A stretch of DNA of 59,060 nucleotides, taken from the NCBI GenBank assembly GCA_902495595.1, contig CABUXV010000010.1, positions 1-59,060 of the forward strand. The letters run 5' to 3'. The position numbers and the translations under genes are program-made. The DNA comes from an uncultured Eubacterium sp. (GTDB taxonomy: Bacteria; Bacillota; Clostridia; Peptostreptococcales; Anaerovoracaceae). Each line of letters opens with the position of its first letter. The stretch's first letter is position 1. Below the pieces are notes generated by a model that saw nothing but the letters and a program-made list of their open reading frames with translations, did not search any database and was not told where the DNA came from. Below, piece by piece: positions 16,112-24,453 of the stretch.

Positions 16112-17512
16112 TTATTCTTCTTCACCCAGGACTGCATTAGGACCTGTAAGCCCGTATTTATGAAGCTTTCTGACTATAGTTGGCTGGCTTACCTGAAGAA
16201 CTTTTGCGATTGCGCGGGTTGATTTATAATTTAACAATGCATTTCGCAAGATTTCTTTTTCAGCTTTTTCCATAGCTGCGGAAAGCGATAGCGCCGTATT
16301 TGTATTTGCATTTATTTCTGCTTCCTGTTTTAGAAATATAGGAAGGTTTTCTTCTGTTATAATATCGTCATTGGTAGTTATTATTAGACGTTCAATTATG
16401 TTTTGAAGTTCACGGACATTTCCGGGCCATGGATATTTTAACAATATTGTGAGGGCTTCAGAGCTAAGTGTTTTGTGTTCTCCGAGATGTTCGTTGTATC
16501 TGAGAAGATTGCTCTGTATAAGAGGCAGTATATCTTCGGGGCGGTCACGCAGAGGAGGTACGTTTATGGGAACTACATTAAGCCTGTAATACAGGTCTTC
16601 TCTGAACTTGCCGTCTTTAACAAGAGTCATAAGATTTTTGTTTGTAGCCGATACTATCCTTACGTCTACAGGAATGGGCTTTACTCCTCCTACAGGGGTG
16701 ATTTCACGTTCCTGTATGACACGAAGCAGTTTTACCTGGAGATTTATGGGAAGTTCGGAAATTTCGTCTAAAAATATAGTTCCATTTTGAGCAACTTCAA
16801 ATAAACCTTGTTTGCCATCTGCCCTTGAACCGGTAAAAGCGCCGGACACGTAACCGAAAAGTTCGGATTCTATCAGATTTTCAGGTATTGCTCCACAGTT
16901 TACAGTAACAAAAGGCCCCTCGCATCTTGAGCCTTCTTCATGCAGACGTTTTGCAATAAGACTTTTTCCAACGCCTGATTCTCCGGTAATAAGTACTGTT
17001 GAATTTACAGATGCAAGTCTTTTTGTAAGAGCCATAACATTATGCATAGTAAGACTCCCTGATATTATTTCATTTTTTTTATAATCTATATCTTTTACTT
17101 CATTTATATTTATGATTCTTGCTGCGGTCACAGAGCGTTCTTTAATATCTGTAAGTCTTGTAATATCTCTTGAAATTGTAATTATTAAATTTATATTGCC
17201 TTGTTTGCTAAATAGGGGAGTTCCTGTTGTGAGCAGTTTTTTTCTGTATTTATTTTCGTGTATTATTGTAATTTCTCTGTTTTCCTCTAATACGCGCTTG
17301 GTAACAGACGGTGCAAAGATACCCATTTTTTCTAAATCTTCCACGTGCTTTCCTTTTATATCTGAAGATGAAATTTTGTACATTTCTTCACATGCGCTGT
17401 TGCACCAAAGACAATGTCCGCCTCCATCGTCAATGAATACGGAATCGCTTATGCCGTCAAGAATAGGCAAAAGTTCATTGAGCTGAATTTGACCTGTAAT
17501 GTTATCTGCCAT
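16112..17512 (-). CDS. Sigma-54-dependent transcriptional activator with PAS domain
   Basis: A 466-residue activator. An N-terminal PAS domain (about residues 10-125) probably senses a small molecule. The central AAA+ domain has Walker A GESGVGKS (177-184), the sigma-54-contacting loop GAFTGS (224-229, the last residue Ser rather than the usual Ala) and Walker B 'GTIFLDEIS'. The C-terminal Fis-type helix-turn-helix is 'STRAIAKVLQVSQPTIVRKL'. It lies directly upstream of the dehydrogenase-aminotransferase pair, on the same strand, and GATACA palindromes occur on both its sides; the one at 17595-17610 suggests self-regulation. AGGAG precedes the start. Ligand unknown, probably the pathway's amine or aldehyde. 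Confidence 0.92.
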   Translation of the reverse strand: MADNITGQIQLNELLPILDGISDSVFIDDGGGHCLWCNSACEEMYKISSSDIKGKHVEDLEKMGIFAPSVTKRVLEENREITIIHENKYRKKLLTTGTPLFSKQGNINLIITISRDITRLTDIKERSVTAARIININEVKDIDYKKNEIISGSLTMHNVMALTKRLASVNSTVLITGESGVGKSLIAKRLHEEGSRCEGPFVTVNCGAIPENLIESELFGYVSGAFTGSRADGKQGLFEVAQNGTIFLDEISELPINLQVKLLRVIQEREITPVGGVKPIPVDVRIVSATNKNLMTLVKDGKFREDLYYRLNVVPINVPPLRDRPEDILPLIQSNLLRYNEHLGEHKTLSSEALTILLKYPWPGNVRELQNIIERLIITTNDDIITEENLPIFLKQEAEINANTNTALSLSAAMEKAEKEILRNALLNYKSTRAIAKVLQVSQPTIVRKLHKYGLTGPNAVLGEEE

Positions 17513-17594
17513 CGGCTTCTCCTTTTTTCTTAAAACTACATTTAATATATAACATTATTATACTGCCTGAATAAGCTATTTACAATAAGCCGGC

Positions 17595-17610
17595 GATACT
17601 AAAATGTATC
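17595..17610. promoter_or_regulatory. Fourth GATACA-type palindrome, upstream of the activator
   Basis: GATACTAAAATGTATC matches the sites at 15971, 16049 and 16068 in length and ends. It lies 83 bases ahead of the activator start and about 40 bases ahead of the trxA promoter. Confidence 0.6.
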
Positions 17611-17649
17611 AAACAAATGTAAAGTTTTTACAAACTGATAAAATATACC

Positions 17650-17680
17650 TTGACAGTCCAGTTTAAAGGTGTAATATTAT
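17650..17680 (+). promoter_or_regulatory. trxA promoter
   Basis: TTGACA at 17650-17655 is followed 16 bases later by TAATAT (17672-17677), a good sigma-A match, about 60 bases ahead of the trxA start. Confidence 0.65.
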
Positions 17681-17740
17681 AAATAAGTAAGTTAATTATA
17701 TTTAGCGAAAAGGGCAGAATAATAATTAGGAGGGTGAAAT

Positions 17741-18052
17741 ATGAATATTGTAAAAATAACCAAAGAAAATTTTGACAGAGAAGTTAAGGATTCAAAAATT
17801 CCGGTACTTATAGATTTTTGGGCTTCATGGTGCGGACCTTGTCAGATGCAGGGACCTGTTCTTGACGATATAGCCAATGAATACGATGGAGTGAAAATTG
17901 GAAAGATAAATGTTGACGAAGAACAGGCGCTTGCTATGGAATACGGAATTTCCAGCATACCTACGCTGATGATATTCAAAGACGGAAAAGCTGTAGATAC
18001 TCTTGTTGGACTTCGCTCCAAAGAAGAGCTTGTAAGTAGTCTGGGATTATAA
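17741..18052 (+). CDS. trxA: Thioredoxin
   Basis: A 103-residue thioredoxin, full family length. The redox site W30-C31-G-P-C34 sits in 'FWASWCGPCQMQ', and the cis-proline loop 'GISSIPTLMIF' follows. It reduces disulfides in the cytoplasm, fed by thioredoxin reductase, which is not in the window. GGAGG lies 7-11 bases ahead of the ATG. It is transcribed alone from a sigma-A-type promoter and ends in a hairpin. The superoxide reductase gene downstream suggests a small oxidative-stress neighbourhood, though each appears to have its own promoter. Confidence 0.95.
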   Translation: MNIVKITKENFDREVKDSKIPVLIDFWASWCGPCQMQGPVLDDIANEYDGVKIGKINVDEEQALAMEYGISSIPTLMIFKDGKAVDTLVGLRSKEELVSSLGL

Positions 18053-18067
18053 AAAAGCTAAAAAGCT

Positions 18068-18097
18068 TGTACAAAGAACCCAAAGGTTTTTTGTACA
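18068..18097 (+). terminator. Terminator-like hairpin after trxA
   Basis: TGTACAAAGAACC pairs with GGTTTTTTGTACA across a CAAA loop, 16 bases after trxA. The tail is not T-rich, so termination is likely but weak. Confidence 0.5.
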
Positions 18098-18215
18098 TGC
18101 CGCTCTTAAAGGACGGTGTTTTATAATTGATTTATGCTAAACATATGGAGATATAAAGAAATCATATTTTTATATGTTATAAAAATCAAAGAGAGAAAGG
18201 TAAGGGAGATAAGAG

Positions 18216-18605
18216 ATGGAAACTAAGTTTTTAATTTGTGAGAAGTGCGGAAGCACATTGACTTTTTTAACGGGAGACGGAGATAATGTACAGTGCTGCG
18301 GAGAAGATATGAAGCTGCTTCATCCAAAGGATACTGACGGAGCAAAAGAAAAACATGTACCTAGAGTTACACGAAACGAAGGTGCTGTTCGTGTAGATGT
18401 AGGTGAAATAAGTCATCCTATGGAAGGTGAACATTACATTGAGTGGATTTACCTGAAAACTAAAAGAGGAGGACAGTTTGTAAGGCTTAAGGCAGGAGAA
18501 GAGCCGAGGGCCACTTTCGGGGTTTCAGGGGATGCTCCGGGAGATGTGCCTTTGGCAGTGTATGCTTATTGTAACAAGCATGGTCTTTGGAAAACAGAAC
18601 TTTAA
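18216..18605 (+). CDS. dfx: Desulfoferrodoxin (superoxide reductase)
   Basis: A 129-residue two-iron superoxide reductase. The desulforedoxin-like centre I cysteines are C8, C11, C27 and C28. The catalytic centre II ligands are H47 (in EKHVP), H67 and H73 (in HPMEGEHY), C119 and H122 (in CNKH), with E45-K46 in the usual loop position. It reduces superoxide to peroxide without making oxygen and is typical of strict anaerobes. The AGGGAGAT ribosome site is close to the ATG. The upstream gap has an inverted repeat AACATAT/ATATGTT (18138-18179), which might bind a redox regulator. All metal ligands are present, so it should be active. Confidence 0.95.
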   Translation: METKFLICEKCGSTLTFLTGDGDNVQCCGEDMKLLHPKDTDGAKEKHVPRVTRNEGAVRVDVGEISHPMEGEHYIEWIYLKTKRGGQFVRLKAGEEPRATFGVSGDAPGDVPLAVYAYCNKHGLWKTEL

Positions 18606-18649
18606 AAAATTGCTTGATTTATGCATGCATATATGATATATTAATTCGA

Positions 18650-18790
18650 GTAGTAAAGAAGAAGTAATCCGCTTCTCACCTAAGGGCAGACGCTGCTTGG
18701 GTTAATATTAAAAGTTTTATTGTTTTATATACGAAACAATCGAACTTTGTGTCGATTTGAAGCGGATAACCAGTTATCCGCTTTTTAGTT
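18650..18790 (+). promoter_or_regulatory. L20-type leader with terminator before infC
   Basis: The 5' leader has ATCCGCTT near 18667-18674 that can pair with AAGCGGAT at 18760-18767, while that second segment otherwise forms the terminator AGCGGATAAC-cag-TTATCCGCTTTTT (18761-18786). The CTTCTCACC..CGCTG segment (18671-18697) is the region that mimics the L20 site of 23S rRNA. Excess ribosomal protein L20 would favour termination. Confidence 0.8.
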
Positions 18791-18808
18791 TTTTGGAGGT
18801 GTAAGAAA

Positions 18809-19324
18809 ATTAGCAGAGAAGCTATGATAAACGAAGAAATTCGTGCAAAGGAACTGAGAGTTATAGGAACAGACGGCGACCAGCTGGGTATAATGAGCAG
18901 AGAGGAAGCTTTGCAGATGTCGGAGGATAAGAAACTTGATTTGGTTTGTATTTCCCCGAAGGCAAACCCTCCCGTATGCAAAATTCTCGATTACGGCAAG
19001 TATAAGTACGAGCTTCAGAAGAAAGAAAAAGAAGCTAAGAAAAAGCAGAAAACCACACAGGTAAAAGAGATAAGGCTGTCAACATTTATTGAAGAGCATG
19101 ACATAATGGTCAAGGCTAAAACCGGTTCTAAATTTCTTAAGGATGGGGATAAACTTAAAGTCAGTCTCAGATTCAGAGGAAGAGAAAAGGATTATGTTGC
19201 CAGAGGAATGGAAGTAATGAATAAATTTGCAGAGGCTGTTTCCGAGGTTGGTGATTTAGATAAAAAACCAAGTTTTGAAGGAAGAAGCCTTACAATGATT
19301 CTTACGCCTAAAACAGATAAGTAA
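18809..19324 (+). CDS. infC: Translation initiation factor IF-3
   Basis: A 171-residue IF-3. The N-domain ('INEEIRAKELRVIGTDGDQLGI'-type opening, 'EALQMSEDKKLDLVCISP') and C-domain ('KEIRLSTFIEEHD', 'RFRGRE', 'MILTPK') are both present. IF-3 binds the 30S subunit and rejects wrong start codons. The start is most likely ATT at 18809: GGAGG lies 9 bases before it, while the first ATG at 18824 is 24 bases away, and the extra residues (M)SREA fit the family. An AUU start is used by IF-3 genes for self-control. First gene of infC-rpmI-rplT. Confidence 0.95.
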   Translation: MSREAMINEEIRAKELRVIGTDGDQLGIMSREEALQMSEDKKLDLVCISPKANPPVCKILDYGKYKYELQKKEKEAKKKQKTTQVKEIRLSTFIEEHDIMVKAKTGSKFLKDGDKLKVSLRFRGREKDYVARGMEVMNKFAEAVSEVGDLDKKPSFEGRSLTMILTPKTDK

Positions 19325-19357
19325 GCAATAATAAATAAACAGGAGGAGATATACATC

Positions 19358-19558
19358 ATGGCAAAGCAGAAGATGAAGTCCCACAGAGGCGCATGCAAAA
19401 GATTCAAGATAACAGGTTCAGGAAAAGTAAAGAGAAATAAAGCGTATAAAAGCCATATTCTTACTAAGAAGAGCCAAAAGAGAAAGAGAGGCCTTAGAAA
19501 GGCTACAACTTTAACAAGCGCAGACCTTAAGAGAATCAAAGCGGTATTAAGCAAGTAA
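19358..19558 (+). CDS. rpmI: Ribosomal protein L35
   Basis: A 66-residue, very basic protein with the L35 wording 'MKSHRGACKRFKITGSGKVKRN' (residues 5 on) and 'ILTKKSQKRKRGLRKA'. It binds 23S rRNA in the large subunit. GGAGGAG lies about 8 bases before the ATG. It sits in the standard order between infC and rplT, 33 bases after infC and 12 bases before rplT, and shares the L20-controlled transcript. Normal length and no oddities. Confidence 0.98.
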   Translation: MAKQKMKSHRGACKRFKITGSGKVKRNKAYKSHILTKKSQKRKRGLRKATTLTSADLKRIKAVLSK

Positions 19559-19570
19559 GGAGGCAGGAAA

Positions 19571-19924
19571 ATGGCAAGAGTTAAAAAAGGTGTAAACGCA
19601 CATAAGAGACATAAAAAAGTTTTAAAAATGGCAAAAGGCTATTACGGAGCAAAAAGTAAGACTTACAGAGCAGCTAAACCTGCTACTATGAGAGCTCTTC
19701 GTTCCGCATATGTAGGAAGAAAAAACAAGAAGAGAGAGTACAGAAGACTTTGGATTGCAAGAATAAATGCTGCTGCAAGAATGAACGATATTTCATACAG
19801 CAGGTTAATCAATGGTCTTAAGAAAGCTAATATTGATATTAACAGAAAGATGCTTTCGGAGATTGCTATTCACGATCCTGCTGCTTTTGCACAGCTTTGT
19901 GATACTGCCAAGAAGGCACTTTAG
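19571..19924 (+). CDS. rplT: Ribosomal protein L20
   Basis: A 117-residue L20 with the basic N-terminal extension 'RVKKGVNAHKRHKKVLKMAKG', then 'YYGAKSKTYRAAK' and the globular C-terminal part 'LWIARINAAARMNDISYSRLI'. It nucleates 50S assembly and represses its own operon by binding the leader in front of infC. GGAGG lies before the ATG. It is the last gene of infC-rpmI-rplT and is followed by a terminator. Normal length. Confidence 0.98.
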   Translation: MARVKKGVNAHKRHKKVLKMAKGYYGAKSKTYRAAKPATMRALRSAYVGRKNKKREYRRLWIARINAAARMNDISYSRLINGLKKANIDINRKMLSEIAIHDPAAFAQLCDTAKKAL

Positions 19925-19936
19925 AAAAAGAAAATT

Positions 19937-19974
19937 AAGAAGTCGTATATTTACGTATAGCGGCTTCTTTTTTT
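19937..19974 (+). terminator. Terminator after rplT
   Basis: GAAGTCGTATA pairs with TATAGCGGCTTC and is followed by seven or more T, 13 bases past the rplT stop. Confidence 0.85.
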
Positions 19975-20206
19975 GTGCAGGAAATGTTGGTTTTATGGAT
20001 GATGAAGTAATATTAAAGAAATACTATTGTGAATTGAAGCCTTCAACGCGAGGGATATATGTGCAATTAGATCTTTGATTTCTCTTTCACAATTTTTTCC
20101 TATATTTTAATATTAAAAGGCAATATTAAAATGTAATTGATTCAGCGGAGGTTGTCTTCATATAGACGGCCGCTGTATAAAGGCAAGCTCTCTGAACAAA
20201 AATCTC
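19975..20206. other. Non-coding gap with two inverted repeats
   Basis: Between rplT and the amidase promoter no gene is supported. ATTTTAATATT/AATATTAAAAT (20104-20132) and CAGCGG/CCGCTG (20143-20175) are inverted repeats without a T run; their role is unclear. Confidence 0.45.
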
Positions 20207-20237
20207 TTGACTCTAAAGCTAACTTTAGAGTTAGCAT
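20207..20237 (+). promoter_or_regulatory. MerR-type promoter/operator for the amidase operon
   Basis: TTGACT (-35) and TAGCAT (-10) are 19 bases apart, the stretched spacing typical of MerR-controlled promoters. The spacer carries the perfect palindrome ACTCTAAAG-CTAA-CTTTAGAGT (20210-20231). A MerR-family gene ends the operon that starts here. Confidence 0.85.
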
Positions 20238-20287
20238 GTTTAAAGCAGCGTTAATTTTAATTGATATTTGTAGATTTGGAGGACGAT

Positions 20288-21169
20288 ATGAAGACAATAG
20301 AATCTGTAGTAACTACTTTTTCCGCAGAGCATGAACCGTGCTGTAAAGTGGAACCGGGAGAAACATTGCTTTTTAGAACTTTGGACTGCTATTCAGGACA
20401 AATAAAAACACCTGATGATTATCCTGAGGATATAACAGAAGGCGATGCAGACTTGGCAACCGGACTGGTGTTTGTAGAAGGAGCAGAAGAAGGCGATGTA
20501 CTGGTTGTGGATATATTGGATATAGATGTTGATAAACAGGGGGTTTGCTGTAATATAGGAGGTCCTCTGATGGAAAATTCCGTGCCGAGGACAAAGATTA
20601 TAAATATAGAAAATAATGTGGCAGAGTTTAACGATATAAAATGGGAAGTTGACCCTATGCTTGGTGTTATAGGTGTTGCTCCGAAAGAGGGCGCGCCTTT
20701 ATGTTTTCTTCCGGGAAACCATGGCGGGAACATGGACAGCAAAATGATAAAAAAAGGTTCAAGAGTTTATCTGCCTGTACAGGTGAAAGGCGCATTGTTT
20801 GGCATGGGAGATGTGCATGCTTCACAGGGAGACTGTGAACTTTGCGGAAACGGAATAGAGATTGCAGCCGATGTTACTGTCAGAATTTCGCTTATAAAGA
20901 ATTTTGAACTTCACTGGCCTGTGACAGAGACTAAAGAAAAATGGTATGTTAATGTGGCTGCCTCAGAATATGAAACAGCGTTAAAGGAATCGTGCCTTGA
21001 ATTGCAGAGACTTATGGTTAAAGCATATGGATGGGATGAAACAGATGTATTTTTGTATTTATCGCTGCAGGGCGATATTGAAATAAATCAGTTTACACTG
21101 CCTTGTCCGATAGACATGATACTTAGGGCAGGAGTGCCTAAGATACCGGGGAAAGAATTGATTAAATAA
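20288..21169 (+). CDS. Acetamidase/formamidase family protein
   Basis: A 293-residue FmdA/AmdA-family amidase. Family marks are 'GPLMENSVPRT'-like, 'PMLGVIGVAP', 'GNHGGNMDSKMIKKGSRVYLP' (here split: GNHGGNMD, then SRVYLPV) and 'MGDVHASQGDCELCGNGIE', where metal and active-site residues lie. It should hydrolyse short-chain amides to ammonia and an acid in the cytoplasm. The start is ATG 20288, with GGAGG 6 bases ahead; an in-frame ATG at 20261 lacks a site. It is the first gene of an operon with an APC permease and a MerR regulator. Substrate not certain; some family members act on other amides. Confidence 0.87.
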   Translation: MKTIESVVTTFSAEHEPCCKVEPGETLLFRTLDCYSGQIKTPDDYPEDITEGDADLATGLVFVEGAEEGDVLVVDILDIDVDKQGVCCNIGGPLMENSVPRTKIINIENNVAEFNDIKWEVDPMLGVIGVAPKEGAPLCFLPGNHGGNMDSKMIKKGSRVYLPVQVKGALFGMGDVHASQGDCELCGNGIEIAADVTVRISLIKNFELHWPVTETKEKWYVNVAASEYETALKESCLELQRLMVKAYGWDETDVFLYLSLQGDIEINQFTLPCPIDMILRAGVPKIPGKELIK

Positions 21170-21206
21170 TAGGGAAAATATAAAAATAGAACAGGAGAAG
21201 AAGAAA

Positions 21207-22553
21207 ATGAGCGACAATGCAGAAACAGTTAAACTTAAAAGAACTTTAAAGCTAAAAGATTTGGTATTTTACGGTATGATAATGATGGTGCTTATAGCTC
21301 CGATGGCGGTTTTCGGGGAAATAGAGCAGGCAAGCGGCGGTATGACACCTTTTGTTTATTTGGTGGGAGTTATATCGATGGTGTTTACTGCGCTCAGCTA
21401 TATGCAGATGAGCAAGAGATTTCCTGTAGGAGGTTCTGTCTATGCTTATGTGCAGCGCGGTGTCAATCATCATGTAGGTTTTGTTGCCGGCTGGATGATA
21501 ATGCTGGATTACATATTTGTTCCTGCATTATTGTATTGTCTGGTTTCAAATATATGTGTTGAAACTTTTCCGGCAATACCCGGATTTGTGTGGATAATTG
21601 TATTTATTCTGGTGAATGCAGTAATTAATATCAGAGGAATAGACTATACGGCTAAAGCGGATATAATTTTATTTTTTATAGAATTGGCAGTAGTGGTAAT
21701 CTTTGTAGTAGGCGGTATTGCCTTTATTGCAGGCGGCGGAGGTACAGGAGGATTCTCGATGGATCCTATATATCAGCCTGGTAAACTTAACATGAGTTTT
21801 ATAGCGTCTGCATGTACGATAGCGGCTCTCTCATTCCTCGGTTTTGATGGAATAAGTACATTGGCGGAGGAAGCAATAGAGCCGGCAAGAGATGTAGGAA
21901 GAGCGACCATGATAGCTTTAATTTGCATAGGATTCATATTCGTTGTTGAAACTTATATTGCATGTTTGATTTTACCTGACTGGCAGTCAACTGATATAGC
22001 AGCGGGATTTTATGATGCAGCGGCTTTGGCATGCGGAGAATGGTTCAGAATTGTTATGGTAGGAGTAACTATTGTTGCTGCCGGCATAGCCAATACGATG
22101 GTAGCGCAGTCTTCAGCAGCAAGACTTTTGTTCAGCATGGGTCGTGATAAAGTTATTCCCCATGTATTTTCTAAAATACATCCTAAGTTCAGAACGCCTT
22201 ATGTGGGAATATGTTTCCTTTCGGTATTTTCACTTGCTATAGCTCTGCTTGTTCCTATAGATACATTGGTGAGACTAGTAAATTTTGGCGCACTGTCTTC
22301 ATTTATAATGCTTAATTTTGCTACATTCTTTTATTTCTTTATAAAGCAGAAGCAGATGGGCGGATTGGGAATAATAAAAAATCTTATATGTCCGTTTTTG
22401 GGAATAGCTATATTGGTTTATATATTCACAGGTTTTGATAAAGTAAGTTATATAGTAGGATTCGGATGGCTTATTTTAGGAATAATAATTGGATTTATAA
22501 AATCAAAGGGATATAAAGAAGTTCCGGAGGGTTTTAAAAATATTCAGCTTTAG
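21207..22553 (+). CDS. APC-superfamily amino acid/amine permease
   Basis: A 448-residue permease with about twelve membrane segments. The N-terminal 'LKLKDLVFYGMIMMVLIAPMAVFG' helix 1 has the unwound substrate site, and 'SFLGFDGISTLAEEAIEPARDVGRA' is the helix 6-7 motif of the APC family (shown in part). It imports amino acids or related amines with protons or by exchange. The gene lies 37 bases after the amidase and 39 bases before merR, in one operon. The partner amidase suggests that its substrate is an amide or amine releasing ammonia on breakdown, but this is inference. Confidence 0.87.
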   Translation: MSDNAETVKLKRTLKLKDLVFYGMIMMVLIAPMAVFGEIEQASGGMTPFVYLVGVISMVFTALSYMQMSKRFPVGGSVYAYVQRGVNHHVGFVAGWMIMLDYIFVPALLYCLVSNICVETFPAIPGFVWIIVFILVNAVINIRGIDYTAKADIILFFIELAVVVIFVVGGIAFIAGGGGTGGFSMDPIYQPGKLNMSFIASACTIAALSFLGFDGISTLAEEAIEPARDVGRATMIALICIGFIFVVETYIACLILPDWQSTDIAAGFYDAAALACGEWFRIVMVGVTIVAAGIANTMVAQSSAARLLFSMGRDKVIPHVFSKIHPKFRTPYVGICFLSVFSLAIALLVPIDTLVRLVNFGALSSFIMLNFATFFYFFIKQKQMGGLGIIKNLICPFLGIAILVYIFTGFDKVSYIVGFGWLILGIIIGFIKSKGYKEVPEGFKNIQL

Positions 22554-22592
22554 AATACAGAAAAGCAATTTATGAAAAGAGGTTGTGATTAA

Positions 22593-23429
22593 ATGTATTA
22601 TTCTATAGGAAGACTTTCGGAATTAACCGGTATGAACATTTCCACTCTTCGTTATTATGACCAGATAGGTATTCTTGTACCAGAGTACAGGAATAAAAAT
22701 ACAGGATACAGATATTATTCAGAAGAGCAGATGCTTAAGGTACAGCTTATAAAAAATATGAAAATGTTGAAATTCTCCATAGAAGATATGAAGAAAGTTC
22801 TTGCCAAAAAGGACATTTCCTTTCTTATGGAAAAAGTTGAAGAACTTCAATATGAATTAAAAGTTCAGCTTAAGGCTGTAAATGAAATCAAACAGTATTT
22901 AGAAGAGGGCAGGAATCTCCTTATGGAATATTTAAAAGAAGGAGAGCACGTATTTTTTAAACGTAAATCTTTGGAGCGCCGTACAGTACCTGAATTGTAT
23001 CTTTTGTGTATGGAAGCGGAAGGTTCCTTTTACGACAAGAGTTTTTTTACAAGGGAATGTTTAAAAATACAGAAACTTCGTGACTGTAAGGATGTGCTGC
23101 AGGCTGGAGCATTGATGCTGATTCCCGGAAAGGATGGAGAAAAAAGCTTTATTAATGATGGAAGCTGTTTCCGCCTTTGTATGCCTGTATGCAATAATGT
23201 AAATCCTTTGGCAGATCCGGATATTCTGAGGTTTCCAAAGCAGACTGTGGTATCATCAATATTTGCGGGAGGAAAGGAAAATTTAAAGAAAAGTCTTTCT
23301 GATTTACATAAGTGGATGGATGAAAATAATCGTAAAGCAGCTGGTTCTGTTATAATTGAATGCTTGCTTGAACCCAGTGATACCATGAAAGAAGATTTGT
23401 ACATTTTCAGATTAAATATACCTATATAA
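22593..23429 (+). CDS. MerR-family transcriptional regulator with ligand-binding C-domain
   Basis: A 278-residue regulator of the BmrR/TipA type. The winged helix opens 'YYSIGRLSELTGMNISTLRYYDQIGIL' (in pieces: SIGRLSEL, STLRYYDQIGIL), followed by a long dimerisation helix (residues 75-115). The C-terminal 160 residues resemble the GyrI-like small-molecule domain loosely. It lacks the Cys pattern of metal-sensing members. MerR proteins twist 19-bp-spacer promoters into an active form, and exactly such a promoter with a palindrome lies ahead of the amidase gene of this same operon, suggesting self-control through the operon promoter. Ligand unknown. Confidence 0.88.
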   Translation: MYYSIGRLSELTGMNISTLRYYDQIGILVPEYRNKNTGYRYYSEEQMLKVQLIKNMKMLKFSIEDMKKVLAKKDISFLMEKVEELQYELKVQLKAVNEIKQYLEEGRNLLMEYLKEGEHVFFKRKSLERRTVPELYLLCMEAEGSFYDKSFFTRECLKIQKLRDCKDVLQAGALMLIPGKDGEKSFINDGSCFRLCMPVCNNVNPLADPDILRFPKQTVVSSIFAGGKENLKKSLSDLHKWMDENNRKAAGSVIIECLLEPSDTMKEDLYIFRLNIPI

Positions 23430-23449
23430 GAATATAAAATTCAAGAATT

Positions 23450-23480
23450 AAAAACCGGTCTTAAAAAGTCCGGTTTTTTT
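23450..23480 (+). terminator. Terminator after the merR gene
   Basis: AAAACCGG pairs with CCGGTTTT, followed by further T, 21 bases past the stop. Confidence 0.9.
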
Positions 23481-23533
23481 GTATTCAAATAACCGTCATA
23501 TTTCGTATAGTTTTTCTTATATCGTTTACTTTT

Positions 23534-23567
23534 TACGACAAATTACACACGGATAAAAAGTTATAAT
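23534..23567 (+). promoter_or_regulatory. Candidate spoIIG promoter with 0A box
   Basis: TATAAT lies at 23562-23567, about 40 bases before spoIIGA. TACGACAAA (23534-23542) is the complement of TTTGTCGTA, one base from the Spo0A box TTTGTCGAA, at the place of the -35. A Spo0A-activated promoter with no good -35 is the known design for spoIIG. Confidence 0.5.
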
Positions 23568-23607
23568 CTTATTTATCACATGAGATAAAGAACAGGGAGA
23601 AAATAAT

Positions 23608-24429
23608 TTGATAGTATATGGAGAAGTTCTTTTGGCGGAAAACTTCGTTGTGGGTGGTGTCATACTTTACATAACGTCGGAAATCCTCGGAATAGGTATA
23701 GCTGACAAAAGAGGCAGAATAGGAATAATATGCGGAAGTTTGATGTGCGGAATTTTTTCCCTGGTTATATTTATTCGTCTTAATATGGCAGTGATTACTG
23801 CGGCAGAAATCATCTTTGCATTTTTCGTATGCTGGATAGCCTTTGGAAGATACGGACTATGGAAAAAAGCTTTGACTTTTATACTTACTACATATTTTAT
23901 GGGCGGGATAACGATGGCAATGCTTTTTGTTACAAAGAACAATGGTATTTATACTGCCGCAGGTGTATATACAGGAGATATGAAAGCGGGACTGTTAGCT
24001 GTTTTTATAGGGTTTTCTTTGTTTACATCGAAACAGATAATAAGAACCGTAAAAAATAAAAAGTTTTATAGTGAACATGTTTTTGACGTGAAAATAGTTA
24101 TGGGAGATTTTAATGCAGAGGTTAAGGCGTTTCTCGATACGGGAAACGGGCTTAAAGACCCTTTAAACGGAAATGCTGTTGCTGTAGCTTCCGAAGCTTT
24201 GTGGCAAAGGCTGGAAGAATCGGAAAGTTTCGGTTTGGAAAGAATTCGCATTATTCCATACGAATCCATAGGCGCTAAAGGATTGCTGACAGGTATAAGG
24301 GTTGATTGTATTAATATTGATGGAAGAGCTATTAAACATTGCGTTATAGCGAGGGGAGATGATAATTTTAAAATTGATGGCTGCGGCAGTGAAAAATATG
24401 ATATGTTACTTTCTAAATATATGAAATGA
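23608..24429 (+). CDS. spoIIGA: Sporulation sigma-E processing peptidase SpoIIGA
   Basis: A 273-residue membrane protease. About five membrane segments fill residues 1-145, and the C-terminal cytoplasmic domain has the aspartic protease motif 'AFLDTGNGLKDP'. At the septum it cleaves pro-sigma-E in the mother cell after a signal from the forespore. The start is TTG at 23608, with AGGGAG 9-14 bases ahead and the typical opening '(M)IVYGEVLLAENFVV'. It lies 24 bases ahead of sigE, the standard order. Preceded by a promoter that may carry a Spo0A box. Confidence 0.95.
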   Translation: MIVYGEVLLAENFVVGGVILYITSEILGIGIADKRGRIGIICGSLMCGIFSLVIFIRLNMAVITAAEIIFAFFVCWIAFGRYGLWKKALTFILTTYFMGGITMAMLFVTKNNGIYTAAGVYTGDMKAGLLAVFIGFSLFTSKQIIRTVKNKKFYSEHVFDVKIVMGDFNAEVKAFLDTGNGLKDPLNGNAVAVASEALWQRLEESESFGLERIRIIPYESIGAKGLLTGIRVDCINIDGRAIKHCVIARGDDNFKIDGCGSEKYDMLLSKYMK

Positions 24430-24453
24430 TAAGTACTAAAAGGGGGATAAACT

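Noticed and set aside
19812..20078. Open reading frame running past rplT
   Set aside because: It is in another frame over the rplT end and the terminator, with no ribosome site.
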